From positions 124,001-188,000 of the forward strand of contig JADDOH010004202.1 in assembly GCA_016648135.1 (NCBI GenBank): DNA of 64,000 bases, read 5' to 3'. The notes beneath the pieces were generated by a model, which searched no databases, had not been told where the DNA came from, and was given only the letters and a program-made list of their open reading frames with translations. Made by a program: the position numbers and the translations under genes. The DNA comes from Agrypnia vestita. Its lineage: Eukaryota; Arthropoda; Insecta; Trichoptera; Phryganeidae. This document shows positions 11,269-22,969 of the stretch, piece by piece. Within the stretch, counting starts at the first letter, position 1; each line of letters begins with the position of its first letter.

Positions 11269-11386
11269 GTCGAGAATTGTCTCTCGGAAAAACATACGTT
11301 TCGTAAAATATATCCGTAACCATTAACAGTTAAATATGTCTAACGACCGTAATAATAACCTGAACCCTTTAATTTTAAAATAATTT

Positions 11387-12417
11387 TAATTAGCCGTAAA
11401 AACTAAAAAAATAATAGAGCTGTGTATTCTTTAAAATGTTATAATAACAGACCAATGCAACCAGATAAACCTGAAAGATTACCAGATAAACCTGAAACTC
11501 CATTACGGATCATTTCGATTGCTAATCTTTATGAACAAACATAGTATCTATGTATAGAGAATCAAAATAAATATATTCTGGCTATTTAGGTATGTCACAC
11601 TTCCAATACTGGCCTAGAGTCTAATCCATGTGCACGCCTATTTTTAATAAAAAAATTCTATAATCGTCCCTCCCTTTGTCGCTTTACTGGTACGAAAAAA
11701 TATTGCACTCCAAACGTTTTGCTTTAAACTGAGCTTTACAATTCCAATCAAAGTAAGTACCTACCTTCTATCCATTCATTTAATAATAATTTATTTAATG
11801 CGTTACCTGATATTGCGATATGAATTCGATGATATTTATCGTCAATATTGATTGGTTTTCTCGAAGTATTATTCTACATATTCATAAATTAAAATAGTAA
11901 TAATATACCTTACAAATATCATAAATTTGTTATTTAAAAATCGGTTAATATTTTACTGTGGGTATAAATATTTTTTTAAACGAAAGGGAAAGAATATAAT
12001 AGTTACATTTCTTTAAAATAAACGTCATTAAAATAATGCATTTTTACCATCGTCTCATGAGACTTTTTGGGTTAGAGGTGTTAAATTTTGTGCAATACAG
12101 TATTTGTTTAATTTTGACTTTCAACTTTTCAACAAAATTTATTTGGTAACTCCAATAAGTGCAGTGAGTAAGCTACTAAGTACACTACTGCAGGAATTAT
12201 GTACTCGAAAAGAGTGATTTCAAATCTTGGTTACAAAAATTAAATATTTTGATGAAACCGCACCGTCACACAGTTTTAAACCAAATGAAAATCAGCATAA
12301 TATTAGCACACTAACAAATAAGGAAGTACCTACCTAGATTTTATTTTGAAATAAATTCAAATGGAGACGTACAACATACAGCACACTTGCGAAGCATTAT
12401 TGTTTACTAGCAGTTAA
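11387..12417. other. AT-rich sequence, nothing recognised
   Basis: No gene, RNA or repeat recognised. Confidence 0.5.
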
Positions 12418-12860
12418 GAAATCGGCTGTCGCTGATTGCTTGCTGCTGGGCCCTGATTGCTTGCTGCTGGGCCCTGCAGGCGGCCATAGTGCCCGTTACT
12501 CGGTCGACGGTGGATAATACTAATAGTGCGCGACCATTTGTATTTAGCCTTCGCTCATTACCTATTTCTGGGCACTGTGGGCGGCTATGGTAGGCGCTTC
12601 GCGGCCAGTAGTGGCCGTTGCACGGCCATTGGCACCTACAATCGACTATCGCTTGCTGTTTCCTGCTTGGTCTTGGTCCTTGAAGTCAGCTATAATGGTT
12701 GCTTCGAGGCTGGTGATAGCCACTGCACGGCCATTGGTGTCTGTAATTGACTATTGCCGATTTCTTACTGCAAGACTCCGCAGATGGATATAGTGACAGG
12801 CTGATGCGCGGCAGTCGGCGTCTGTAATCGATTTTGCCGACAGTTTGCTGCTAGGCCCAG
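12418..12860. repeat. degenerate GC-rich minisatellite
   Basis: It opens with two exact copies of CTGATTGCTTGCTGCTGGGCC in tandem (about 12435-12476). Diverged units follow, each with a CGGCCATTGG-like block, a CTGTAATCGACTATYGC-like block and a CTTGCTG-like block (near 12615-12655, 12728-12775 and 12805-12855). Two overlapping frames of 74 and 68 codons occur here, but the unit spacing is irregular and out of frame, so I do not regard it as coding. Confidence 0.5.
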
Positions 12861-13757
12861 CTTAATGTATAAATTAAATAAAAGTTTAGAAGATTTATAA
12901 ATTAATATTATTATGAAAATATGTTTCTGAAACACGCAATGCTTTCAAAATCAGTTATAAATTGTGAAATTAACACTCTTTGTCAGATTTTGAAGTCTGC
13001 AACTTGCACTCATACTTGATAGTACTTTGTCTTAAAAATATGAGGACAGTTTAACAATAAGGTTATAAGTTATAGCGTCAATATTTTCAATTTAAAAAAT
13101 GACATAATGCGCATGTTGTCTGTACCAAAAAACAACAAAATAACTATCTGCGCTGTTCTGTCTTCATATTTCTGAGACTTGCATTCTTCCTCTCGACTTG
13201 CTGTAGACTTGCAAAAACTTAATACTTAGAAAATAAACGCTACACAACATAGAAATGAATATTCATTAATGTTAGGTCAGTTAATTTTCATATCAATTCT
13301 TTTACATATATAATATCATAACTTTTGATTTGTTTGAGTTTGACAAGGTATCCTAACCTAGAAATTAATATCAATCATAAACATTGACATTATCTCGCGT
13401 TACTCGTCAAAAATTTGCTTGTTAAGAGTAAAATAAAATTTATTTTAGAAGATATGCATGTCGATTCATTGTATTCTTTAATAAAAATTCATTTTTGAAA
13501 TACATCGATTTTTAAATAAAGTATATATTAAATTATATCTAAATGTATTTTTAAATGGTTAGAACACCTCGTTTCTCAAAAAAGAAATCATACGATTTTG
13601 TTATTTTTTGAAAACGGCAATGGAAAAACAACATAATTCTTGATGTGTTATTAGCGCAATCATAATAAAGATACCTGCATGAAATACTTTATCGACGATT
13701 AAATAGTTTTTGGTGTTAAATGATGCATTAATATACCCTTCCCATTTAGTTGTCAGT
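12861..13757. other. AT-rich sequence, nothing recognised
   Basis: No gene or repeat boundary seen. Confidence 0.5.
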
Positions 13758-13959
13758 TATAAATAGGATAAATAATTGATTTTATTATTTATTTGTATCT
13801 ACTTATATTTTTTTATTACACCTACATGTTTCGGAAAAACTTTTCGTGTAGGTGTAATTAATACATATAAGTACCTAGATACAAACAAATAATAAAAAAA
13901 AATATTTAAAAATGTCAATCTACAAAGTTGCTCAACCAATTGAAAATATAAATAGGATA
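13758..13959 (-). mobile_element. small foldback retroposon, family FR3, with 13-bp target duplication
   Basis: A perfect 13-bp direct repeat TATAAATAGGATA (13758-13770 and 13947-13959) encloses 176 bp. On the minus strand the order is leader (about 13946-13905), arm, core, inverted arm, duplication, the same order as FR1 although the sequences are unrelated. The arms share ATTACACCTAC and TACTTATAT and GTATCTA blocks. The core (about 13848-13828) keeps only ACGA...TTTTTCC GAAAC, a decayed form of the hammerhead-like hairpin. No coding frame. Confidence 0.65.
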
Positions 13960-13974
13960 TTTCGGAATTCATAT

Positions 13975-14470
13975 GTGCAAACTCACGAATGGTGGATTAA
14001 ACGGGTCCAAACGATTGTTCTATTTTCACTATTCGATTAAAACTGTGAGAAACTGTAGATGCCATGAATATCTCAGACGCCGTAACTTCATTGTTGCCAA
14101 CAAAGTGTGGTCTGGTAGTTGCCGTCTTATGTGTCAGTACTATCCCAAACTGTCGTTCTTCCAGCATACTGTTTGCAGCACGTCCGTGACGCTCAGGCTA
14201 CCACGAACGCCTGAACTTTTAATCCTTTCTTTTAGTGTTAATCCTGTCGACCATCTTAGCTTTACTGCTGTTTCGAGATGCCTAGAGTAGGGGTTGTATA
14301 TAGTCCACCATTTGGAGGCATATATTAGTCTAACAATAGTCTGGTATACTAGATCGGTCGAGACCTTGAGCCTTTCACACTGTAATACCAACTCCCGGCA
14401 AAACTCTTTTATATATCGCTCTTCTAATTTGTTCAACTCTATATTCAGCGACTTGGATCTTTTCAATTCA
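13975..14470 (-). pseudogene. LINE remnant, C-terminal half of the polyprotein
   Basis: The minus frame 14466-14140 contains TIVRLIYASKWWTI followed by SRHLETAVKLRWSTGLTLKERIKSSGVR. That matches the layout of the post-palm region of non-LTR retrotransposon polyproteins, where a YGSETW-like block is followed by an RxxGLTLRDRVRSxDIR block. Residues before it (NKLEERYIKEFCR, RLKVSTDLVYQ) fit the upstream thumb region. After a stop the minus strand continues with broken fragments to about 13975. The longer open frame on the plus strand (13973-14290) is a shadow. Confidence 0.5.
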
Positions 14471-14785
14471 TCAATCTATGAATTTAAAACTCTTGGATAT
14501 TCAACTCAGTCATAAACCTTTTTTTTCCTCTTCTTAAATCCATCTTCTTTCTTTTGAACAGACTTCGTATTTTTAATTTGTGACAAGATAAAAATCGTCC
14601 AGATCTCATATATATATATGCGGATGTATTGATCAGATATCTTTATGCTATACATATATCTTTTGCACATCTTTTTATTCTTATCTCTTCTCCTTTTTAC
14701 TAAGTAGATAAGTCCTTTCCTGTCCGTTCCTTATTCCCCTTTTACCTTCAATTCTTTGACTCTCATAGTTTGTCCGTAACGCAAC
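14471..14785. other. no gene recognised
   Basis: T/C-rich sequence between two LINE-derived pieces; possibly part of the downstream 3' untranslated fragment. Confidence 0.3.
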
Positions 14786-14977
14786 ACTTTCACTTTTTTT
14801 GTATAATTTATTATTTTGTATAGCAAGTTATTGTTGCTATAATACATAACATGTTTAGTCTGTGGAAACTTGTAAGATGGTCCCTATACTGTTTAATTAT
14901 CATGTGTAATCTTATTCTTTTATATGTACTGTTAGTTTCCCATGAATAAATAAAATAAAATAAAAATAAAATAAAAT
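14786..14977 (+). repeat. LINE-type 3' UTR with (TAAAA)n tail
   Basis: Sequence reading TATATGTACTGTTAGTTTCC and CATGAATAAATAAAATAAAA ends in a simple A-rich repeat (about 14943-14977). This is the usual look of a 5'-truncated non-LTR retrotransposon 3' end on the plus strand. No coding part is attached. Confidence 0.4.
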
Positions 14978-15259
14978 ATCTTTCCTTTAAGTTTTATAGG
15001 AATTTTAGGGTCATCAAGATTCCTATTACTATCTGTCTATCTTGCTATGTATCTAAATTGCATGCATCCCACATGGTGTGGCGGTGATATTTAATGGGAA
15101 TATGGTGAAGGAATGCACTTCCTTTGATGGATAATTCCTCTTTTTCTCCCGTGCTGGTTCTGATATTGACCCTCTTTTCACACTAAACTTAATTGTGAGA
15201 CAGATTCCGGGAATACTTTGGTTTATTCCGTTCGTGCATAAGCGGTAATATGTTAATTT

Positions 15260-15869
15260 AGAACTTTGAGTTATTAAAGAGTTAAGGTTGTTATTACGGT
15301 CTATTTCGAAGCGTTCTACACAGGAAAAATCAAACGCATTGTCGCTACATGATTGAAGGAACATATTGGATCAATTAAAAATAACAACTCCAATATATTG
15401 GCAATCTGCGAAAATGCATCCAAAGGGAATATCTGTCACTACATCAGATTTGACAAGACAAAAATCTTATCAACAAAACCGCACCTTATACCCAGATTAG
15501 TGAGGGAGTCCATTGAAATATACAAACATACCAATTTCAATAGAGATGACAGTTAAAAACTATCGAGTATTTGGCGCCCTGTACGACATTGATTCAATCC
15601 TTGAGAGACGAGAGAGAGATGAGAGAGAGAGTCGCAGTAAAGTTCGCCGACGTAACTAGTACATATTGCACACTGGTGAACTCTATCGTAGAAGAAGTGA
15701 ACACTTCACAACAAAGTGCACATAATTTGCGCCCTCGGAAGAAATAATCAGTCCGCGGGTAAAGGACGTTCCCCTGATAACGTTGAATAAGAATTCAACG
15801 AAACGTCGAGAATCCTTTCTCGGAAAAACATACGGTTCGTATAGAATATCCGAGAACTTTGATTTATTA
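15260..15869 (+). mobile_element. 5'-truncated Penelope-like element with 17-bp target duplication
   Basis: The direct repeat AGAACTTTGAKTTATTA (15260-15276 and 15853-15869, 16 of 17 identical) bounds a 576-bp insert. At its left is an inverted scrap of the element's other end (15277-15309, minus). The plus strand then enters within the GIY-YIG endonuclease domain (from about 15309; HIGSIKNNNSNI at about 15358), runs through FDKTKI and LIPRLVRESIEI to a stop at 15554, and later, in a shifted frame, ends with the element's EEVNTSQQSAHNLRPR tail at about 15695-15748. A GA-rich expansion lies at about 15603-15635. The terminal repeat with a decayed hairpin follows. Not functional. Confidence 0.75.
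15774..15804 (+). ncRNA. hammerhead-like hairpin, core mutated
   Basis: CTGATAA (G to A at the conserved G of the core), then GTTGAAT / ATTCAAC stem, then GAAACGTC. The core change should abolish activity if the motif is a ribozyme. Confidence 0.45.
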
Positions 15870-18621
15870 GCTAGCGGTAGGTTTTTATATTAGTTTTTGC
15901 AGTGGTCAGTTTTATTTTGTTTATTAATTCGATTTACGGTATGTCGACCTCGTTAAATGCATAATTGTACAGCTGATTGGGGTACGCTTGGGGTCGTCAA
16001 CTTGTTCTTGGTCGCGTGTGTGGTTAAGGGGAACATGGTACTAGGAGCTGGAGATGGTACTCACTTCATTTTCATTTTAATAAATTTTAAACCTAAAATA
16101 ATTTTTTGATGCTTTTTCAGTAATGAAATTTATAACATTTTCAATCCAAATATCAGCATTTTAGGTATTTTTTAAAAACTAATATGAAACATTTCATACG
16201 CCGTAGTAATTTCGATTGAAAATCCTTTAACCTTTAAAAATATTATATTTTATCAAAGACAATCTTCTACTCAGAGCAGAAACTTCACTGAGGTAATACG
16301 TATAGAACCAACTTCTAAGCCTCTTATGATTTCGCAATACAAAGTTATCATATTTAAGGTCTTAGTAATTTCAGTATTGATTGAGTAAACTGGCTTGCAG
16401 ATTGAACCAAAATGATGGTAGATATTAATTATTATTTCTATCATTTACTTATTTAATGGTGTGTTTTTGGAATTTTTCTAATTTTTTGTAAATACAAGAT
16501 ATTACATGTATTCGATAAAGTGATATTGCAAACTTTTATCTGATTGAGACAATTAATACTTCAAAAACTTTTTGATTTATATTGTTTCAAATACAACTTC
16601 TATAAATGATTTTGCTTAAAATGAAACAGCTTCATTTTAAGCTTTCCCTAACCACGTCAAAACACAGATTCATCAAGCCATTAAAATATGTAATATTTTC
16701 CTAAATAAACTTATATAAAATTCACATATAAACTTATATCTTAAAAAAACATAAGCGCTTATAAATTATTAGTGGGAATAAAAAATAAGCGTTGGATGTC
16801 AGCTGTGATGAGAAGAGAAATTTGTGGATTGTCAAAAAGATATTTCACGTAAATTTCAACGTACAAAAATGAAAAAAACAGGAATAAAATTATATCTTTC
16901 TCTCACTAACTTGAACTACCAACATAAAGAAAGATTTGTTATTTCTTTTGGAAGGTCCTAGATGACCACTCCGGATTATAAATATGAAACTTTTAATTTG
17001 ATTATCAATACCCAAAACAAGTGAATGTGTAATATTTTTAAGACATTAGAAACACTATATCATTAGTTAAAATAATTCAAAAACTCAAATAAAAAGTTAG
17101 TATTTTCTATAACGACCAACTTAAGGTAAAATATTGTTTTTATTATTATTTATATTTCTTCCATTCACATTCTATCTTACTTATCATTCGATTTGTGTTC
17201 CTACTTAAATAACAAACAAAACAGAAATATAAAAAGTAAATGTACTTTATTATTTTTACTTTGCTCTTCTTTTATTGCTTAGGTATTAATTAATATCTAC
17301 GTGCAGTTACTATCCTTACACATGATTCGTACATATATTTTTTTCACCTTCACTATTGGTTTTATATTCAATATCATCTACATTTTATATTAATATCCTC
17401 AATTATTGATTAATTTTATAGTTATGTCTTATTTTATATTATTTTGTTTTCACTACATTGTAAGCTGCTTATCTTGACACATGTTCTCCCTAGTGAGATG
17501 AGTAGCTCCCTTTTCTACCGGCATGTATCAAGATGAAGATAAATAAGTAAAAAATAAATTTATAAATATGAATGGACGAAATCCCTCAATTATGTAACCA
17601 TTACGCATATGTATAAATATTTATTTTGAGAGAGAAAAATACGCATCACTCCTGTTTAACACTATCGTAAATACAGATTGTTTGAATCACCAATATACCC
17701 ATTTGGTTTGCATATGTTGTTTTTTAAAATACGAGTGCGTAAAGCACTCGCGTTCAAAGTGGAAATTATTTGCGTTTTCACATTTTTTGTTTTGATTGAA
17801 TCAAATACTTTAAACAAACACAATTTTGTTTTTCCTTGTATTTTATATTCTTGTTCAGTGTAACAGAAAAAATGTTAATTTATTTTTTGTCATTTGTTTC
17901 TTTTTATATATTAAATCCAAAGTTTTCAACACTGTACGAGATGTTGTCTGGTGGTGGCTGTATTAGCAAAGAGCAGGATAGAACGGCAAGCAAAGCAATG
18001 GACGCATAGAGGTTATAGGATGCTAACTCTTCACGCGTAATAATTGTAATAAAAATCACTTGCGTGATGCATTTTCGTCTCCATTAAATCCGCGATTTAT
18101 AAATGAACTTTGTATAGATTTTATTATGTTTTATAATGCATAAAATCAATACGTCTTTCTGTATCACACAAAGGAAAAATTATACATTTCATTGCAGTTA
18201 GTTTCATGTTTAGGTAGACCTTTTCATGTAAGAACGAAAATCGACAATACACCAGTAATTTTTATTTATTTTACATCACGGATGAATTTTATTAAGAAGC
18301 TATTATTGATAGGCTTTTAGAAGTGGCTTTATCGACAAATTATAAAGATGTCTTAGATTCTGGCCACATTAAATGTAAAAATAAGTCAAGAGAACAAAAA
18401 AAACTATCGAACGAAGGAAAACTCCATACTTCAGACAAATTCTTTGCATGGGTCACAGATCTTATACATCGAGCATGATAAATGAGCAAACTGCAACCTG
18501 GTGACTTTGAAAGAAAACGGCACATAAAGAAAAATATGAAATTGGTTTAGATGCCCACCTTTATTAATAAAATTTAAAATTAACTTTATACATTGCTACT
18601 TATAATATATTTTCTTTTAAA
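15870..18621. other. AT-rich sequence, no gene recognised
   Basis: 2.75 kb without a convincing frame. 17440-17560 carries an A-rich tail following a more mixed stretch and could be a short retroposon, but I cannot place it. Confidence 0.45.
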
Positions 18622-18790
18622 TTTAAAATATGTTTTATTTTACTTTATAATACACGCACAATATGAGTTAACCTATAGTTAATCTATTTCTGGTGTGAGA
18701 GGGACTGCTATTCTCGAAACTATAGCAGAAATTTAATATCGCAAACTCATATTTTGTGTGTATTACAAAGTAAAATAAAACATATTTTTA
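18622..18790. repeat. foldback repeat with about 45-bp arms
   Basis: Left arm about 18622-18670 (AAATATGTTTTATTTTACTT then ATACACGCACAATATGAGTT) pairs with right arm about 18742-18790 with few mismatches. The spacer is about 70 bp. Downstream, the minus strand at 18852-18846 has CTGATGA, so this may be one more decayed member of the hairpin-bearing class. Confidence 0.55.
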
Positions 18791-19984
18791 ATTATAATGT
18801 TGCACCACAAAGTATCTGCCGAATCTTTCAATGTTAATATTTTCTTCATCAGGGTGGTAAAGATACAAATCCTTAGCATTCAATCATTATGTTTTGTTTT
18901 CAAATGAAAAATATGCCTTATTGTAGAAATAAAAAAATACAAATGTACGATGAAAATATATTAGAAAATGACATTGAAAATTGAAAGTTACCTTTTTTCT
19001 ACTAGAAAAAAGCCACGAAAGCTAGTTTGATGAAGCGTTGATTTAATTATATCAGCATTTAGGGTCTAGTGATGGAAGTTTGATACAAAACCATGCCGTA
19101 CATCACTGTCTCGTCTTGGATCGCGGCGCGGCGTCAGAAACTAGAAACAGTCATCAATAACGTGTACACTTCTTTGACGATACTGACAACAGGGCAACAT
19201 GTGCTCCCCTCGAGGGAAATTGGTAGAGTACTTATCGTAAAATCTAGTTAACTACTAATCCAGCTAAAAGGCAAGCGATAAAGTTAAATTGAAAGCTGAG
19301 CACGCAGTATAGATGAAGACGTTTTAGTATCGTTACACCTCGTCGCTTATTTGAGAAAATCTTAAAATAATTTAGATGATGCATCAATACAGGGCTTCCA
19401 GTAATTTTTTTTATTTGACTAACTGGTCTTTGGTTATTTTATTTTATTTAAAAAACATAGAAATGCGAAAACGGAGTAGGTACCTACACGTCACATCTTA
19501 TTATATTAATATAATTCTACTTTCAGACTAGACTGAACGCTTGTGATATTATGAACACTGATGAAAATTAGTCTCCTGGAACGAAGCTTAAGCCCTCCGA
19601 CTTCTGTCACTAGGCAAACTATTCAACATAAAAAAAATATATTTTGTCAGCCTGTAGCCTGTCCTGTGATGGTTGTTCATCAAGCTTAAAATAAATATTT
19701 CACGAGACGCTATGGTTAGATGACTCCAATGAGGTTAAGTTGTCGGAGAAATTTTGCAAGAGACTATGAGAAATGTTAGACATGTAGTGAGTTCAGAAAG
19801 TACATGTTTAGTACGGGGTGGGGGGGGAGGTAAGAAGCAAAAGCGAAACATTGCATATGACAAGAATGTAGAGCGACTTATTTCAGTATGATTATCTGGA
19901 AAGAGTATCAATCTGACAGTTGATACGTGATTTTGACAGCATTTTTGTATATTTTTAGAACACTTTAAAAGTATTTGATTTTTG
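18791..19984. other. no gene recognised
   Basis: Includes a G-rich run at 19817-19830 and scattered short frames without domains. Confidence 0.45.
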
Positions 19985-20085
19985 TGTCCAGGATGCATTT
20001 TGCATCAGAGTCCATCATCGGTACTACATCTGAAACATCGACCAGGTCACATATACCGACAGAATATTTAGAAAACTAAAGATTA
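19985..20085 (+). repeat. FR1 remnant
   Basis: CATCTGAAACATCGACCAGG then CGACAGAATATTTAGAAAAC follows the order of FR1 (GATCCGAAACGTTGGCCAG then GGCAGAATATCCCAGAAAA). Decayed, left arm not identified. Confidence 0.35.
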
Positions 20086-22589
20086 TATTAAAGATGTATT
20101 TTAGAGACGAAACTATTTTTTATGTGGAAAAATAGGTACGGCAGTCTTTTTTTTTTAGTGTTCATTAGTAAAGTTTTCATTAGTACAAGAGTTTGTCGAT
20201 GTTGCTATTGATCTATCACGTAATGACGCGTTAGCTGCCGTAATGAAAATAAAAATGTGGGTACGATTCTTACTAATAGCGACAGACAACTGCATTGAGT
20301 GGCAATGATCAATTGCTTCTTGTCTCACGACTTCCATCCCCTATCATGCCCCGGAAAGCAAACCTTACATGAAAACTTACGTGGAATAATCGTATATTAA
20401 AACGATCTTGGAAAAGTCGTTCGTCAAGACATTCGTGGAATAATCACACAAAATTTGTTTGACAATTAAAAATACTCATGAGCTACTTTCAAATAAATTT
20501 TGCTGTCAACTATACGAAAATATATTGGACTATATTAGTATGAATGTCAGGAATAATAAATAATATTTATACTAATAATACCAAGATTATTTTTAGAAAA
20601 ATTGCGTTTATTTTGATTGGGAGAAATCGAATCATATATTTAATATTCTCTGCGTTTAATTATGGTGGGACAAAAATGACCCACCGGCGGTTCTAGATTT
20701 TTGTTTTTCTTTTAAAACATATGATAATTAGGAAGTTGAAATGATTGGAATTGTTAAAATACACCATTTGAATAAAAGTCAAGAAGTTTAATGATCCTAA
20801 ATAAAAAACAAAATAAGTTAGATATGATCGAAAGTGTCGGTGAGACATAATTGAGACGGTGGAGGTTCTAGTATTAATGCATGTACCTTTTTCTTTCCAG
20901 TTTATACTGGTGTATGCCTCCTGTCATAGAAATTTATTGTCAAAGGTACACATAATGATAGTAATTATTATGGAGTCAGCAAAACAGTCAGTCATTACTT
21001 TAATCTTTTTGTCGTTCGTATTCAGTCTCACTCTGCTACTGACATTGACACTGTCAGATCCTGCATTCTGTTTTGAAAGCTGTCTAGATCGTTTGAGAAT
21101 ATGACATCTGAAAAACGTAATTGAACATGAATTATCATATTTTATGTAGATTCTTTTCACTTTTCAGTTTAATTTTGTCTCTTGCTATGGACATTTTTTG
21201 TGGTGGATTCATGAGTGAGTAGTGCGACCCTTTCTCCTGTTACCATAAAACAAACTACTTTGTTCTATACATTGCAATTCTGAGCCATTTTTAGAGTGAC
21301 AAATAACGAGGCGCTGGTCGCGTTTTGCATTTGGTCTGTTGTGTTTTAGAGGTTGACCTCCCTCACTTTTTCGTGATAAATTTCCAGTAATCACCCTCTC
21401 TTTTAGCGATCGGAAGCCGCCACGGATTCTAGTCGTACGTACCTAAACCAGGCTCATTGCCTCTGCTTACACTAGACATGGGTAAGACCCGTTCAGTCGC
21501 AAGATATTATGTATCAATGTTTCCATATCACGAAAAATAACAGTTTTAAATGACACGTTCGTCCGAAGGATATCGTTTACATGGTACAATAACTAATTTC
21601 GGTCTTTGACTCATCATTATATCGTTCGTAGAACACCGAGATGAAGAATGTGTCAATGAATTTCATTTCCAATGCGTAATAAAAAGATTTTCAGCAAAAG
21701 GGCTACTAAAATACAATTACGAAGCCGAACCTTTTGAATATTTTTTGTTTCAGTGTTTATTTTACAAGATATGTATGTTGATGTTATACTTGAGTATAAG
21801 CCGTTCGCGAATGAAACCAGGCATAGCTCGTAATTTAAGAAGGTATAATGTTTGAATCGGGGCTTAGTTTTAAAATTATTTGCCAGTATGTAGTGACGAT
21901 TACGCCGGGCTAGTTTTTCATTAGATTTTTATTATGCATACATAATCCAATATGTACTTCCAAAACTAGTACAAAAACTTCTTAAAATCACAAATAACAA
22001 ACAACCCGACAATACAATAATTTTAATTCTTAAGACTAACATCTAACACACGTTATTCCAAGTGATAGTATAAAAACTTACTTATACTATTTTTTGATTT
22101 TTAATGATATGCTGTATAATGTTGTCTAAGATATAATAAATTAATTAATACGCGTATAAATACATTTCCAAAAATTTGCATATAATTGAAAATAATAAAG
22201 AGAGAATTGAAAAACTTAAATTGAAAAACATACCAACAAAACAAATATTGCACTAAATAAAACATCGTTCTTCATTGAGTAGGTACATGCGTATTTATCA
22301 CTTAATATATATTTATCCAAGATTATCTATTTATTGTTTATTATACTTGTCAAATAAATTACAATAATTGTATTACCGTCTAAATGACCCAAGCTCGCGA
22401 TGACAGTACAAAAACTCTTTTATACTGGTAATTATAAGAAGCACGTGATTCTGTTATGGTCTCGTAATTTGTCATCGTTCGTTTTGGTCTCCAAATTTTT
22501 TTTCATCAAACGTTCGATGTTCAATCTAATTCGCGCGCACTATGTATATCTGAGCGGAAGAGTATCTCTAGTTCATTGTAACTGACCCG
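20086..22589. other. no gene recognised
   Basis: Mixed composition. 20859-21104 is an 81-codon frame with a hydrophobic stretch but no start context, splice signals or homology that I recognise. 21180-21480 is slightly GC-richer. Confidence 0.4.
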
Positions 22590-22852
22590 TTCATTAAGAT
22601 CCGTTCATTTGCGACCTACCCACCTCTACTGTTCACATATATTCACACCATAATACTCGCTTGTATGGAAGAATTCTTCTGGATGGGTGGGAATTCTTCT
22701 CTCCACACCCGACAAACGCCCAAAAAACGAAAAAATACTTACGGCATTCAACACCAACACCACATCTCTTAGGCGTCGAGCAGTTTTCTTTGTTTCGTCC
22801 TCAGGGTTCAAGTTTCTACTCCCCTCAACAAGAACTACGAATAACGCCACCA
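22590..22852. other. GC-richer repeat-like block
   Basis: The minus strand contains CCTGAGGACGAAACAAAG at about 22805-22788, which resembles the hairpin signature with the stem lost (CTGAGGA directly followed by C and GAAAC). The overlapping open frames on both strands give no recognisable protein. Confidence 0.3.
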
Positions 22853-22969
22853 TGACTCTATCCAGTTGAGAGATTGTTGTCCTAGACGTAATTATTATTA
22901 ACTTATAATGTATGTCTCTATCTAGATGAGAGATTTTTGTCCTAGACAGAAATTATTATTAACTTTATA
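22853..22969. repeat. tandem duplication, 60-bp period
   Basis: TGACTCTATCCAGTTGAGAG...CCTAGAC...ATTATTATTAACTT at 22853 is repeated from 22913 with a few substitutions. Confidence 0.8.

Larger units (their letters stand above)
10951..11386 (-). mobile_element. 5'-truncated Penelope-like element with inverted terminal copy
   Basis: The direct repeat ATTTTAAAATAATTT (10951-10965 and 11372-11386, 15 bp, perfect) bounds a 406-bp insert. Read on the minus strand it contains the end of the PLE protein (ADVISTYCTL-like, then EEVNTSQQSAYNVRPR, at about 11220-11099), matching 54254-54379, then a terminal repeat with a hammerhead-like hairpin (11059-11029) that stops just before the ATG found in the other copy. 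On its 5' side (11221-11371) lies a second terminal repeat in the opposite orientation, with its own hairpin (11241-11268) and the start MSNDRNNNLNPLI. Truncation with an inverted terminal copy is a known PLE habit. No reverse transcriptase is left. Confidence 0.72.

Noticed and set aside
12526..12793. Overlapping 74- and 68-codon ORFs
   Set aside because: They lie in a degenerate minisatellite; the frames follow repeat composition.
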